Source of the DNA: Mycobacteriales bacterium
GTDB lineage: Bacteria; Actinomycetota; Actinomycetes; JAFAQI01
Reading direction: 5' to 3'
Assembly (NCBI GenBank): GCA_035550055.1
Contig: DASZRO010000047.1
Coordinates: forward strand, 1-64,000
Length of the DNA stretch: 64,000 bases
Numbering within the stretch: position 1 is the first letter of the stretch; every line of letters begins with the position of its first letter. Under the pieces are notes generated by a model. It worked only from the letters and a program-made list of their open reading frames with translations, was not told where the DNA came from and did not search any database. Shown piece after piece: positions 25,095-33,524 of the stretch. A program made the translations under genes and the position numbers.

Positions 25095-26839
25095 CCGACG
25101 ACCGAACCGACGACACCCGCTCCGAAGACGCGCTGCGACGCGTCCTCGCCCTCGAAGCGCAGCAGGTCCAGCCCACCGGCGACGGGCTGTCGCGCATCCA
25201 GCAGCGGGTGGCCGCGCGCCAGTCACGGCTGCGCTGGATGCGTCCTGCGCTCGCGGGCGCCGCGGCGGTCGTCGTGCTCGGCGGCGCCGTCGGCGGTTAT
25301 GCGATCGCCACGAACGGCAGCGGCAACCAGACGGTGAAGTACGGCGACGGTTCGCCCTCGCCGACCGCGGTCCCGGTGACCGAGTCCGGGTTCCCGGCAC
25401 AGGGCATCTTCCCCTTCACCAACGCCGCCGAGGAGCAGTCCTGGGAGCAGCAGTACGACTCGGGCGGATCGATGCCGTGGATCACCTCGCCGGAGGCGGT
25501 CGTGGAGTCCTGGGTCGACAACTACCTGAAGCAGTCGGGGCTGCGTTCCCTCGACGCGAACAACCAGCCTGACGGGGCGACCGACTCGGTCACGATGGGT
25601 CGGGACGTGGACGGCAGTCCGCAGCCGGTGACGGTCGTCGCGCTCCAGCGCTACGGGAAGGCGTGGATCGTCACTGGCGCGACCGACCCCTACGGCAAGC
25701 TCCAGTTCAGCGACCCCGCCGCAGACAGCGCGGTCAGCTCACCGTTGACCGTCGACGGTCCGGCGTACGGCGTCGACGAGCAGGCCACGGTCGAGGTTCG
25801 CGACGCCGAGACGCCGGCGTTGTTCGGCCAGGCCACCACCGGTCCGTTCGGCAACGGCTCCGCGCAGTGGTCGGCGACGGTGCCGTTCACAACGACCTCC
25901 GACGCCGGCGTCGTGGTTGCCACCGTTGCCTCGGCGGCCGACGGTCGGGTGGCCACCCTCGCCGCCGAGAAGGTCACCTTCGGCAAGAGCGCACGCCCCG
26001 CCAGCACGACCGGTGCGGGCGTCGTCTACGCCGTACAAGGTGGCACGCTGGTCACTCTCGACCCGACCACCGGAGCCAGCGAAGGCCCGGTTTCGATGTC
26101 CGGCCTGACCGGCAGCATCGGTGAGGTCCGCGACATCGCCGGCACGGTCTACGTCACCGTGAAGGGCGCCGACGGGTGCCTGTCGACACTGATGTCCGTC
26201 GGGACGGACGGGGCGACCCGGAGCGTCGCAACCGCGGGCCGCGGCTACGGCATCGTCGGGTTCGACCTGACCCCGGACGGGTCGAAGCTGACGTACTTCG
26301 AGTCCGGTTGCGGCGACAACGCCGGGCAGGCCGCGCTCGTGTTCTCCGACCTGACGCAGGGCACCGCGCACACGATCCAGTTCCCGGGCGAGCCGCCCGC
26401 GATCCTGGGCGACCCGGTGTGGGAGTCCGACGGCGTACACGTCGACGCGTTCGTGCGGACCGGGATGCAGGGCTACCTCGCCCGCTACGACTCGACGGCG
26501 TCGACCCAGGGCCCCGACGCGTCCACCCCGTCGGCCAACGCCTGCCCCGGCTACCAGGCCGACGGTGGCATGCAGAACGCCGTCGCGACGACCGCCCCGG
26601 ACGGGACGCTGTGGTTCGCCACCCAGACCGGCACCTCGATGCAGGTCGTCAGCTGCGCAGCCGGCCAGCCGAGCGTCGAGTTCAGCGTGCCCCGCAACGA
26701 CACCCCCACGGCGCTCGCCGTCGACGACCGAGGCCGGGTGCTCCTCGAAGGCGCCACGCACTCGGTCTGGGAGTGGGCCGGCTACGGCGACCCGAGCGAG
26801 CTCTCGGACGCGACCGGGGTGAGCTCGATCGCCTGGTGA
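25091..26839 (+). CDS. Membrane-anchored putative anti-sigma factor with Gmad2-like domain
   Basis: A 582-residue protein translationally coupled to the sigma factor. A 50-residue cytosolic segment (DALRRVLALEAQQVQPTGDGLSRIQQRV) precedes one transmembrane helix (residues about 55-75, ALAGAAAVVVLGGAVGGYAIA). The exterior begins with a region around PEAVVESWVDNYLKQ, then a Gmad2-type Ig-like domain at roughly residues 215-300 (SSPLTVDGPAYGVDEQATVEVRD, ending VATLAAEKVTFG), then a beta-propeller-like C-terminal half of about 280 residues. Gmad2 domains otherwise occur in spore-germination GerM-related proteins. No zinc-binding HxxxCxxC is present, so if it is an anti-sigma factor it is not of the ZAS class. 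The partner role is inferred from operon position and topology. Confidence 0.7.
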   Translation: MTDDRTDDTRSEDALRRVLALEAQQVQPTGDGLSRIQQRVAARQSRLRWMRPALAGAAAVVVLGGAVGGYAIATNGSGNQTVKYGDGSPSPTAVPVTESGFPAQGIFPFTNAAEEQSWEQQYDSGGSMPWITSPEAVVESWVDNYLKQSGLRSLDANNQPDGATDSVTMGRDVDGSPQPVTVVALQRYGKAWIVTGATDPYGKLQFSDPAADSAVSSPLTVDGPAYGVDEQATVEVRDAETPALFGQATTGPFGNGSAQWSATVPFTTTSDAGVVVATVASAADGRVATLAAEKVTFGKSARPASTTGAGVVYAVQGGTLVTLDPTTGASEGPVSMSGLTGSIGEVRDIAGTVYVTVKGADGCLSTLMSVGTDGATRSVATAGRGYGIVGFDLTPDGSKLTYFESGCGDNAGQAALVFSDLTQGTAHTIQFPGEPPAILGDPVWESDGVHVDAFVRTGMQGYLARYDSTASTQGPDASTPSANACPGYQADGGMQNAVATTAPDGTLWFATQTGTSMQVVSCAAGQPSVEFSVPRNDTPTALAVDDRGRVLLEGATHSVWEWAGYGDPSELSDATGVSSIAW

Positions 26840-26842
26840 CGA

Positions 26843-26880
26843 ACGCCCGCAATCCCCGCCAAGTACGAGAAAGCGGGCGT
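26843..26880 (+). terminator. Stem-loop after the sigma/anti-sigma operon
   Basis: ACGCCCGC (26843-26850) pairs with GCGGGCGT (26873-26880) across a 22-base loop, four bases after the TGA of the preceding gene. It has no U tract, as is common in high-GC actinobacteria. The rest of the 184-bp gap to 27024 holds only a weak TCGGAT/ATCCGA repeat (26902-26938). Confidence 0.4.
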
Positions 26881-27023
26881 CTGCGGACGTACCGGGTGGT
26901 GTCGGATAGGTCGAGGTGACTAGTCCGAAATCATCCGAGCTCGCCATGTTCCCCGGCATCCGATTTGTCGAATCCTGTGTAGGGCCCTGAGCACGGGCCG
27001 AACGACAGCACAGGGAGACGACA

Positions 27024-27773
27024 GTGGTCGGCCAGCACACCCGTACCGCAATCGCAACCGGCACCTGCGTCACCCTCGGGCTGGCGCTGGCCGTGACGCT
27101 GGGGGCGGTCCCGCGCCAGACCGATAACGACGGCCAGGCCCGCGCCGCCGCGGTGTCCAGCGTCGTCCGTTTCGGCGCCGAGGCACTCCACGCTCCGCAG
27201 CACGTGACGTCCCACCCGCGTTCGCACGCGCGCCACACCGTCCACAGCAACGCCCACCTCGCCCACCCGGCGGCAGCCTCGCACACCTCCCTCGATCCGG
27301 CCGTGCAGTCGGCTACCTCTCACGTGGTGACCGTCGAGGACGCGGCCGCGCATCTCGTGTCCGCCGGCACCGCAAAGCCAGCGACCACCAAGCCGACCAC
27401 GAAGCAGCCGGCGAAAAAGCACCACAAGAAGGCACCCAAGAAGCACCACAAGAAGACCGCGCCGGCCAAGCCGACCGCACCGAAGAAGGCAGCTCGGACG
27501 AAGCCGTCCGCCGGTCAGCTCGCCAGCGCGATCACCGGACTGAAGAAGTACGTCCACACCGTCTTCTCCATCACCACCTCCGAGGTGGACCAGTTCGGCG
27601 ACCAGGTGTGCTCGGCGTTCGACAAGAACGAGAGCTACGCGAGCATCAAGTCGCAGATCAGCGCCAAGGTGAAGCAGCTGCCGTTCACGACGGTGACGGC
27701 CGGAGCGGCCGACTACGTGGTGCGGACCGCCGTCAAGCTCTTCTGCCCCGGCTACACCTCACGCACGAACTAG
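27024..27773 (+). CDS. Exported Lys/His-rich protein with DUF732-like C-terminus
   Basis: A 249-residue protein. GTG 27024 has AGGGAG 6 bases upstream. An N-terminal hydrophobic segment (TCVTLGLALAVTLGAV) suggests export. Residues about 115-165 form a strongly basic Lys/His/Pro/Ala tract (KKHHKKAPKKHHKK), suitable for binding teichoic acid, nucleic acid or the wall. The C-terminal 75 residues (FGDQVCSAFDKNESYASIKSQI, then AADYVVRTAVKLFCPGY) resemble DUF732: two Cys flank a helical hairpin and the sequence ends in a CPGY-like motif. DUF732 proteins are small secreted actinobacterial proteins of unknown role. It lies 3 bp before the ABC transporter gene and may be co-transcribed. Confidence 0.6.
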   Translation: MVGQHTRTAIATGTCVTLGLALAVTLGAVPRQTDNDGQARAAAVSSVVRFGAEALHAPQHVTSHPRSHARHTVHSNAHLAHPAAASHTSLDPAVQSATSHVVTVEDAAAHLVSAGTAKPATTKPTTKQPAKKHHKKAPKKHHKKTAPAKPTAPKKAARTKPSAGQLASAITGLKKYVHTVFSITTSEVDQFGDQVCSAFDKNESYASIKSQISAKVKQLPFTTVTAGAADYVVRTAVKLFCPGYTSRTN

Positions 27774-27776
27774 CCG

Positions 27777-29768
27777 ATGACCACTTCGCCGGAGAACACT
27801 GTGCACGCCATGCCCCCGATCCCTGACCAGCGCGTCGACTCACCGCCGACAGCGCGTAGCAGCTCGCTCGCCGTCGACGGGCTGATCGTCGACGCGCCGG
27901 GCGGCGCGCGGCTGCTCGAGGGCGTCGGCTTTGTCGTCCCCGGCGGTTCGATGCTGGCCGTGGCCGGCCCGACCGGCGCCGGCAAGACCACCCTCGCTCG
28001 GGCGATCGTGGGCGCGATCCCCGTCGCGGCTGGAGCCGTGACCGTCGGCGGCAGCGACGTCACGAGCCTCGACCCGAGCCGTCGCGGCATCGGCTACGTC
28101 CCGCAGGACGACGCGCTGCACGCCGAGCTGTCGGTACGCCGCACGCTCGACTACGCCGCCGCGCTGCGCATGCCCGGCGCGACCGCCGAGCAGCGGCAGG
28201 AGCGCGTCGACGCGGTCCTCGAGGAGACCCGGCTGACCGGTCAGTCCGCGCTCGTCGTCGCCACGCTGTCCGCGGGGCAGCGCAAGCGCACCGCGATTGC
28301 GGTCGAGCTGCTGAGCCGGCCCGCCGTACTCGTCCTCGACGAGCCCACCTCGAGCCTCGACCCGGGCTACGAGGGCAGCGTGCTGACGACGCTGCGCCGG
28401 CTTGCCGACCTCGGTCACGCCATCGTCGTCGTCACGCACAGCCAGTCGGCGGTCGCCGCCTGCGACCGGGTCGTCCTGCTGGCCTCCGGCGGGCGGTTGG
28501 CGTACTTCGGTGACCCGTCGCGCATGCACGCGCGGTTCGGTACGACGGACGCCGCCGAGCTGTTCACCGCGCTGGACCAGGCGCGCCCGCGGGTGCTGGC
28601 GGGACACCCGTCGGCCATGCCGCAGGTCACCGAGCAGGCCCACGACGTCGCGGAGCGCACCGGCGTACGGACGCAGCTGCGGGTGCTCAGCCGTCGCTAC
28701 TTCAACCTCACCTTCGCCGACCGGCGTCGCTCCTGGCTGCTGGCGTTCCAGGGCATCGTGCTCGGCGGCCTGCTGCTGGCCTTCGTCACTCCGGACGGGT
28801 TGGCTCGCCCGGTCGGCGAGCTGTCCTACGGCGCGCCGGTGTCGGCGACGGGCATGGCGGTGCTGCTCGTCACCTGCCTGACCTGGCTCGGCATGTCCAA
28901 CGCGATCCGCGAGATCGTGAAGGAGCGCCACATCCTGACTCGCGAGCACCGGGCGGGCCTGTCGCCGGCGGCGTACGTCGGCTCGAAGCTCGCCGTCCTC
29001 GGCCCGCTGCTGGCGGCAGAGGCGACCATCGTGGGGATCTTCGCGGTGCAACGCCAGGAGGTTCCGCGCACCGGCGCGGCGCTGCCGTCAGGCATCGCCG
29101 AGATCGTGATCGCGCTCGCCCTTGCCGGGGTCAGCGCCGTCGCCCTCGGACTGTTCGTGTCGGCCATCGTGCGCAGCGCCGACAAGGCGCTCGCGGTGCT
29201 GCCGATGCTCATCGTCGTCGAGTTCGTGCTCTCCGGACTCACCCCTTCGGTCAGCTGGCCGGGGCTGGCTCAGCTGCGCGACCTCGCCGGCACTCACTGG
29301 GCGGTCCAGGCGATCGAGGCCACCGTGACCGGCGACGCGCAGTCGTGGCTCGTCGCCATCGCCTCGCTGGTCGCGCTGACCGTCGTGTCGCTGGGCGCCA
29401 CGCTGGTCGTGGTACGACGCTCGCTGCGGCTGCCCGTCGCGCGGCCGGTCCGCAAGCCGCTCGGCGAGCGGCTGCGTGACTTGGGCCACCGGATGAACCC
29501 GGAGATGGTGCGGCTCTCGCGCGTCGGTGCGGCCGGGCTGGTCGCCGTCGCGTTGATCATCGCCGGAGCCCGGATGATCATCCCGAACAGCGCGATCGGC
29601 GGTGCTCCGCCGGTCACGACCGTCGCGGCGGACGGTTCGACCACCGCGCCGTCGATCACCGACGAGCTGCCCGGTGTGCTCGGCGACCTGTGGTGGATGT
29701 GGCAGACCGGCACCCACTTCGACATCGCCGCGACCGAGGCGGCGTACCTGCGGGCTTCACTGTCCTGA
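27777..29768 (+). CDS. ABCG-like transporter, fused ATPase and permease
   Basis: A 663-residue half-transporter of White/ABCG architecture. The nucleotide-binding domain is N-terminal: Walker A GPTGAGKTT (64-72), signature LSAGQRKRTAIAVELL and Walker B VLVLDEPTSSLDPG. The ABC2-type membrane domain is C-terminal, with about six hydrophobic segments, starting near residue 320 (FADRRRSWLLAFQGIVLGGLLL), and includes EIVKERHILTREHRAGLSPAAYVGSKL, the typical coupling region. A final segment ends on the outside (LGDLWWMWQTGTHFD). Unlike many actinobacterial relatives it lacks an N-terminal FHA domain. ATG 27777 or ATG 27810 could be the start; no strong ribosome site is seen. The substrate is unknown, possibly a lipid or drug. 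Confidence 0.85.
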   Translation: MTTSPENTVHAMPPIPDQRVDSPPTARSSSLAVDGLIVDAPGGARLLEGVGFVVPGGSMLAVAGPTGAGKTTLARAIVGAIPVAAGAVTVGGSDVTSLDPSRRGIGYVPQDDALHAELSVRRTLDYAAALRMPGATAEQRQERVDAVLEETRLTGQSALVVATLSAGQRKRTAIAVELLSRPAVLVLDEPTSSLDPGYEGSVLTTLRRLADLGHAIVVVTHSQSAVAACDRVVLLASGGRLAYFGDPSRMHARFGTTDAAELFTALDQARPRVLAGHPSAMPQVTEQAHDVAERTGVRTQLRVLSRRYFNLTFADRRRSWLLAFQGIVLGGLLLAFVTPDGLARPVGELSYGAPVSATGMAVLLVTCLTWLGMSNAIREIVKERHILTREHRAGLSPAAYVGSKLAVLGPLLAAEATIVGIFAVQRQEVPRTGAALPSGIAEIVIALALAGVSAVALGLFVSAIVRSADKALAVLPMLIVVEFVLSGLTPSVSWPGLAQLRDLAGTHWAVQAIEATVTGDAQSWLVAIASLVALTVVSLGATLVVVRRSLRLPVARPVRKPLGERLRDLGHRMNPEMVRLSRVGAAGLVAVALIIAGARMIIPNSAIGGAPPVTTVAADGSTTAPSITDELPGVLGDLWWMWQTGTHFDIAATEAAYLRASLS

Positions 29769-29826
29769 CGGCTGCTCGTCCCGCAGGGTCCTGGCGGCGT
29801 ACCGACGCCCGCGGGATCATCGTGCG

Positions 29827-31362
29827 GTGAGCGACGACGGCAAGCGCGGGCGGCTGAGCCGACGCTCGTTCCTCAAAAGCGGCGCCGGAGCGCTGGCGGC
29901 CGGTGCCATCGCCGCCAACGCGCCGTCCGCCGCCGCGGCGCCGTTGCCGCAACACGCGCTGTCCACGGCCGATCCCGACGTCCGTGCCGCGCTTCGGGTC
30001 CTCGGCAAGCGCACGTTGCGCCACCCCGGCTCGCGGCCGTTCCCGAACCTGGCGCCCGGGACCGACACGATGCCGGGCATCGAGCACGTCGTCGTACTGA
30101 TGCTGGAGAACCACTCCTACGACAACCTGCTCGGGATGCTCGGGCGCCGTCCCGGGCAGACGCCCCGCGGCGACGGCTTCACGATCGGCGCCGACGGCAA
30201 GCCGACGGCGACGAACCCCTACGACGACGGCCGGATCCAGCGCGCGTTCCGGATGCCCACCACGTGTCAGCTCTCGCAGCAGCCGAGCCAGGAGTGGCGG
30301 GCCAGCCACGACCAGTTCAACGACGGCAAGATGGACGGCTTCGTCCGCGCGCCGGTCAGCCCGGTCATCGCCAAGACCAACGGACCGGTCGCGATGGGCT
30401 ACTGGGACGACCGTGACCTGCCGTTCACCTACGACCTCGCCACGCACTTCCCGCTGTGCGACCGCTTCTTCTGCTCGATGCTCGGCCAGACCGACCCCAA
30501 CCGGCGCTTCCTGATCGCCGGGACCGCCGCAGGCATGACCGACGACATCGGAACGTCGGGCAACACGATCGTGCCCGACCTCACGTTGCCGTTGCCCGCC
30601 AACGGCACGATCTTCGACAAGCTGACGTTGCACGGGATCAGCTGGACCGACTACTGCGCGAGCTTCCCGCTGGGCGCGACCGCGGAGCTGTTCCCGACGC
30701 CCGACACCGGGCTGATCCTGGCCAAGAAGCAGCCGCTCGATGCGTTCTTCACCGATGCGGCCGCGGGCAAGCTCCCGGCGTTCAGCCTGGTCGACCCGGA
30801 CTTCGGCACGCAGTCACAGGAGAACCCGCAGAACATCGTCGTCGGCGAGAAGCTCCTTCAGGACGTCGTCGAGGCGGTCGGGCACGGACCGGCGTGGCAC
30901 AAGACCGTCCTGATCGTCACTTACGACGAGCACGGCGGCTACTACGACCACGTGCCGCCGCCGGTGGCGCTGGCGCCCGACCCGATCCCGCCACTCGTCG
31001 GGCTCGAGGAGCACACCTACGACGCCTTCCGTCGCTACGGGTTCCGCGTGCCGACCGTCGTCGTCTCGGCGTACGCCAAGCGCAACCACGTCTCCTCGAC
31101 GGTGTACGACTTCGGCTCGATCCTCGCCTTCGTCGAGCGCAAGTGGAACCTCGGCGCGCTGACCTATCGCGACGCCAACGCTAACGACCTGACCGACTGC
31201 CTCGACCTCGCCGCGCTTCGCGCCGGCCGGCCGACCTTCCCGGCTCTGCCCACGATGCGCAAGGCCAACTACCGCCCGGCGACGTTGAAGTGCAGCACCG
31301 ACGGGCCGGGCCGGATCCCGCCGAAGTGGTCGGTCAAACCCGCGCCCCGTCGTACGAAGTAG
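29827..31362 (+). CDS. Tat-exported phosphoesterase (phospholipase C family)
   Basis: A 511-residue member of the PF04185 phosphoesterase family, which includes phosphatidylcholine-preferring phospholipase C and acid phosphatase AcpA. The N-terminus has a twin-arginine signal (LSRRSFLKSGAGALAAGAIAA, Arg12-Arg13). The catalytic domain begins IEHVVVLMLENHSYDNLLGML, where Glu/Asn are metal and substrate ligands, and continues with DLATHFPLCDRFFCSMLGQTDPNR and YDEHGGYYDHVPPP, the family's metal-site signature. It hydrolyses phosphoester bonds, probably of phospholipids, outside the cell. GTG 29827 fits the Tat signal. Its TAG stop lies inside the left arm of a large inverted repeat shared with the convergent GT2 gene. 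Confidence 0.88.
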   Translation: MSDDGKRGRLSRRSFLKSGAGALAAGAIAANAPSAAAAPLPQHALSTADPDVRAALRVLGKRTLRHPGSRPFPNLAPGTDTMPGIEHVVVLMLENHSYDNLLGMLGRRPGQTPRGDGFTIGADGKPTATNPYDDGRIQRAFRMPTTCQLSQQPSQEWRASHDQFNDGKMDGFVRAPVSPVIAKTNGPVAMGYWDDRDLPFTYDLATHFPLCDRFFCSMLGQTDPNRRFLIAGTAAGMTDDIGTSGNTIVPDLTLPLPANGTIFDKLTLHGISWTDYCASFPLGATAELFPTPDTGLILAKKQPLDAFFTDAAAGKLPAFSLVDPDFGTQSQENPQNIVVGEKLLQDVVEAVGHGPAWHKTVLIVTYDEHGGYYDHVPPPVALAPDPIPPLVGLEEHTYDAFRRYGFRVPTVVVSAYAKRNHVSSTVYDFGSILAFVERKWNLGALTYRDANANDLTDCLDLAALRAGRPTFPALPTMRKANYRPATLKCSTDGPGRIPPKWSVKPAPRRTK

Positions 31363-31436
31363 CACACAAGTACGCCCACGGAACCGGACAAGGCCCCCTC
31401 AATGGGGCGAACCGTACCGGGTCGTGTGCTACTTCG
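31355..31436. terminator. Inverted repeat between convergent genes, probable bidirectional terminator
   Basis: CGAAGTAGCACAC (31355-31367) is the exact reverse complement of GTGTGCTACTTCG (31424-31436). Inside the 56-base loop is a smaller CCCC/GGGG hairpin. Each arm contains the last Lys codon and TAG stop of one of the two convergent genes (phospholipase and GT2), so termination from both sides would use the same structure. Confidence 0.6.
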
Positions 31437-32367
31437 GGGAACGGCTGGAAGGTACGGCGGGCGGTACGGCGGGCGGTACGGCGGGCAGCACGTCGGCGGT
31501 ACGCCGCGGGCCCCGCAACGCCGCGCCGACGCCGGTGGCGATGCCTTTGACGAGCCGCCACCGATTCGGTGAGTGGATCAGCCAGCCGGCCCAGCGGCGC
31601 AACGTCGCGCCGCCGTAGAGGAGGCGCTCCTTCGGGGTGAGCGCCGGGCTGCGGGTCCACAGCCACAGCTTGTTGCGGACCTCGAAGTGCATCCGGGCGC
31701 CCGGGTCTGCCGCCGGCTTGGCCGCGTGCCGCGTGACGCTGTCCGGGCACAGCAGACCGACCGATGACCGCAACAGGCGGGTGGTGTATTCGAAGTCGTC
31801 GTTCCAGATGAAGTAGTCGGCGACCGGAAGCTCGTTGCGCCGAGCGGCCAGCCCGTCGACGAGCACCGACACGAACGACGCGGAGCGGATCGCCATGCAC
31901 CCGGCGGCCGCGGCGTCGGCACGTTCCTTCGGGGAGACGCCGGGACGCTCGCGCGGCGCGTTCATCGGGATCGGACTGCCGTCGGTGGCGACCACGCGGC
32001 TCGCGACGATCGCCGGCCGCGGACCGGGATAGCGATCACGAGCCGCCAGTAGCTGCTCGAGCGCATCGGGGAGTGGCGCGGCGTCGTCGTCCATCAGCCA
32101 CAGCGCGTCGGCGTACGGCCGGGCGGCCGCGACGCCGAACGCGAAGCCGCCCGCCCCGCCGAGATTGGCCGACAGCTCGTAGAGCGTCGCGTTCGGGTGC
32201 GTGGCGCGGACGGCCGCGGCGGTGCCGTCGGAAGAGGCGTTGTCGACGACGACGATCTCGGCGACCGGGGAGGTCTGCGCCTCGATCGCGGCGAGACACT
32301 CCAGCAGCAGCTCGCGCCGGTTGTAGGTCACGACCACTGCGACGACCTGCGTCGTCGGGTGCGTCAT
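31429..32367 (-). CDS. GT2-family glycosyltransferase, GlfT1-like
   Basis: A 312-residue family-2 glycosyltransferase with a GT-A fold. The N-terminus VVAVVVTYNRRELLLECL binds nucleotide-sugar, NLGGAGGF (68-75) is typical of galactofuranosyl- and rhamnosyltransferases, the metal-binding triad is Asp93-95 (LWLMDDDAAPL), and the acceptor/catalytic motif is FIWNDDFEY. In mycobacteria GlfT1, with the same NLGGAGGF signature, adds the first galactofuranose residues to the decaprenyl linker; given glf and glfT2 nearby, a role in galactan start or in decorating it is likely, though rhamnosyl transfer is not excluded. It is the last gene of a leftward three-gene operon (ATGA overlap at 32364-32367). 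The C-terminal tail is a 4-residue repeat, PAVP, from a 12-bp tandem repeat. Confidence 0.78.
   Translation of the reverse strand: MTHPTTQVVAVVVTYNRRELLLECLAAIEAQTSPVAEIVVVDNASSDGTAAAVRATHPNATLYELSANLGGAGGFAFGVAAARPYADALWLMDDDAAPLPDALEQLLAARDRYPGPRPAIVASRVVATDGSPIPMNAPRERPGVSPKERADAAAAGCMAIRSASFVSVLVDGLAARRNELPVADYFIWNDDFEYTTRLLRSSVGLLCPDSVTRHAAKPAADPGARMHFEVRNKLWLWTRSPALTPKERLLYGGATLRRWAGWLIHSPNRWRLVKGIATGVGAALRGPRRTADVLPAVPPAVPPAVPSSRSPK
31451..31486. repeat. 12-bp tandem repeat, three copies
   Basis: GGTACGGCGGGC occurs three times without a break (31451-31462, 31463-31474, 31475-31486). It lies in frame in the 3' end of the GT2 gene and encodes the PAVP repeats of its C-terminal tail. 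Copy number could vary between strains without breaking the frame. Confidence 0.85.
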
Positions 32368-33524
32368 GCGTCGGGGCGGCCGATCTTGTGCACCATCCGC
32401 CAGGCGACGTCGCGGCCGGCCTTCGTCGGAACGTAGCGAAGGAACCGGGGTGCGGCGTGGCGCGCCACCAGCCGCATGCGCGAGCGTTCCACCGCGCGCT
32501 CGTAGCGTCGCTCGATGGTGGTCCCGAGTACGTCGAGCGCGACCGTGAGCACCTCGTCGTCGGTCACGTCGCTGGGTTGGCGGCTGGTACGGAACTCCTT
32601 CGGGGCGGCGAGCTCGCCGAGGTCACCGACCACGTCGACGCCGAGCGACTTGATCCGCCGGATCCGCTGCCTGGACCTGGTCCGGACCCACTCCTGGCGG
32701 TCGACCGGGATCTGCAGCTTCTCACCGCGGCTGAGTTCGGCGAGCAGGCCGTGTGCGAGGTTGCCCTTGACGTTGCGGGCGTAGAACCACAGCGGAAGCT
32801 CACCGACCCGCTCGTTGAGGCGGCGCAGCATCTCGACCTCGACCACGCCGAGCGACTGGTTGGAGCGCACCTCGTCGAGCGCCAGCTCGACGTCGCCGGC
32901 GCCGATGACCTGGGCGAAGCGGTGCCAGAGCACGTCCGGGCCCGCCGACGACGGCGGCACCGTGACCAGATGCACCCGCTCCGGGCCGACGAGGGCGGCC
33001 CAGCGCTGAAGGATCGCGACCGTGCTGTGCGCCGACCAGAACCAGCGCGCCCGAAGCCGCCGCCGCCGCGGCGGCGTGTCGATCACGTCGACCAGCCACT
33101 GCTCCCAGGTGCGGGAGTTGCGGTGCTTGACCGTCTCCTGCCATTCCGCCGGAAGCAGCCCGGCGAGGTCGCGCGCGGTCAGCACCACGTGCACCTCCGC
33201 CGGCTGCAGCGAGGCGATGGCACGTGCCGCCTGGGCGTCGTTGGCGCCGCAGATCAGCTCGTGGGTGATGATCGAGGTGTCCTTGTTGGTGCGCGCAACC
33301 TTCGCGAGCGCTTCCCACGACCCCGCCCACAGCCCGCCCGGGTCGTCGGGATCCTGGGTGGCTTCGAGCACGTCCTGAGCGGCGCGGTAGTGGTCGCTGA
33401 TGTCGACGCCCGGGATCGTGATGTGGTGCGCGGCGAGCGCGTCGCGATGACGGAACAGGACGTCTTGGAGAAACGTGGTGCCGCATTTCGGTTCGCCGAT
33501 GTGCAGGAAGACCTTGCCCGTCAT
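32364..33524 (-). CDS. Sulfotransferase family protein (downstream copy)
   Basis: A 386-residue protein with an N-terminal P-loop, GEPKCGTTFLQ (10-20), matching the 5'-phosphosulfate-binding loop of PAPS-dependent sulfotransferases. Further family features are ITHELICGA, LTARDLAGLLPAEWQETVKHRNS (the 3'-phosphate site with Arg/Ser) and a C-terminal helical part. The predicted reaction is transfer of sulfate from PAPS to a hydroxyl of a glycan or lipid. It is clearly paralogous to the next gene upstream: IPAEWQESVKHR against LPAEWQETVKHR, and WFY...VK in both. ATG 33524 overlaps the upstream stop by 4 bp and its own stop overlaps the GT2 start by 4 bp, so the three genes are translationally coupled. 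No signal peptide; it would act on the cytoplasmic face. Confidence 0.8.
   Translation of the reverse strand: MTGKVFLHIGEPKCGTTFLQDVLFRHRDALAAHHITIPGVDISDHYRAAQDVLEATQDPDDPGGLWAGSWEALAKVARTNKDTSIITHELICGANDAQAARAIASLQPAEVHVVLTARDLAGLLPAEWQETVKHRNSRTWEQWLVDVIDTPPRRRRLRARWFWSAHSTVAILQRWAALVGPERVHLVTVPPSSAGPDVLWHRFAQVIGAGDVELALDEVRSNQSLGVVEVEMLRRLNERVGELPLWFYARNVKGNLAHGLLAELSRGEKLQIPVDRQEWVRTRSRQRIRRIKSLGVDVVGDLGELAAPKEFRTSRQPSDVTDDEVLTVALDVLGTTIERRYERAVERSRMRLVARHAAPRFLRYVPTKAGRDVAWRMVHKIGRPDA

Noticed and set aside
31451-31486. CRISPR-like array
   Set aside because: The 12-bp units are contiguous without spacers and lie inside a coding region.
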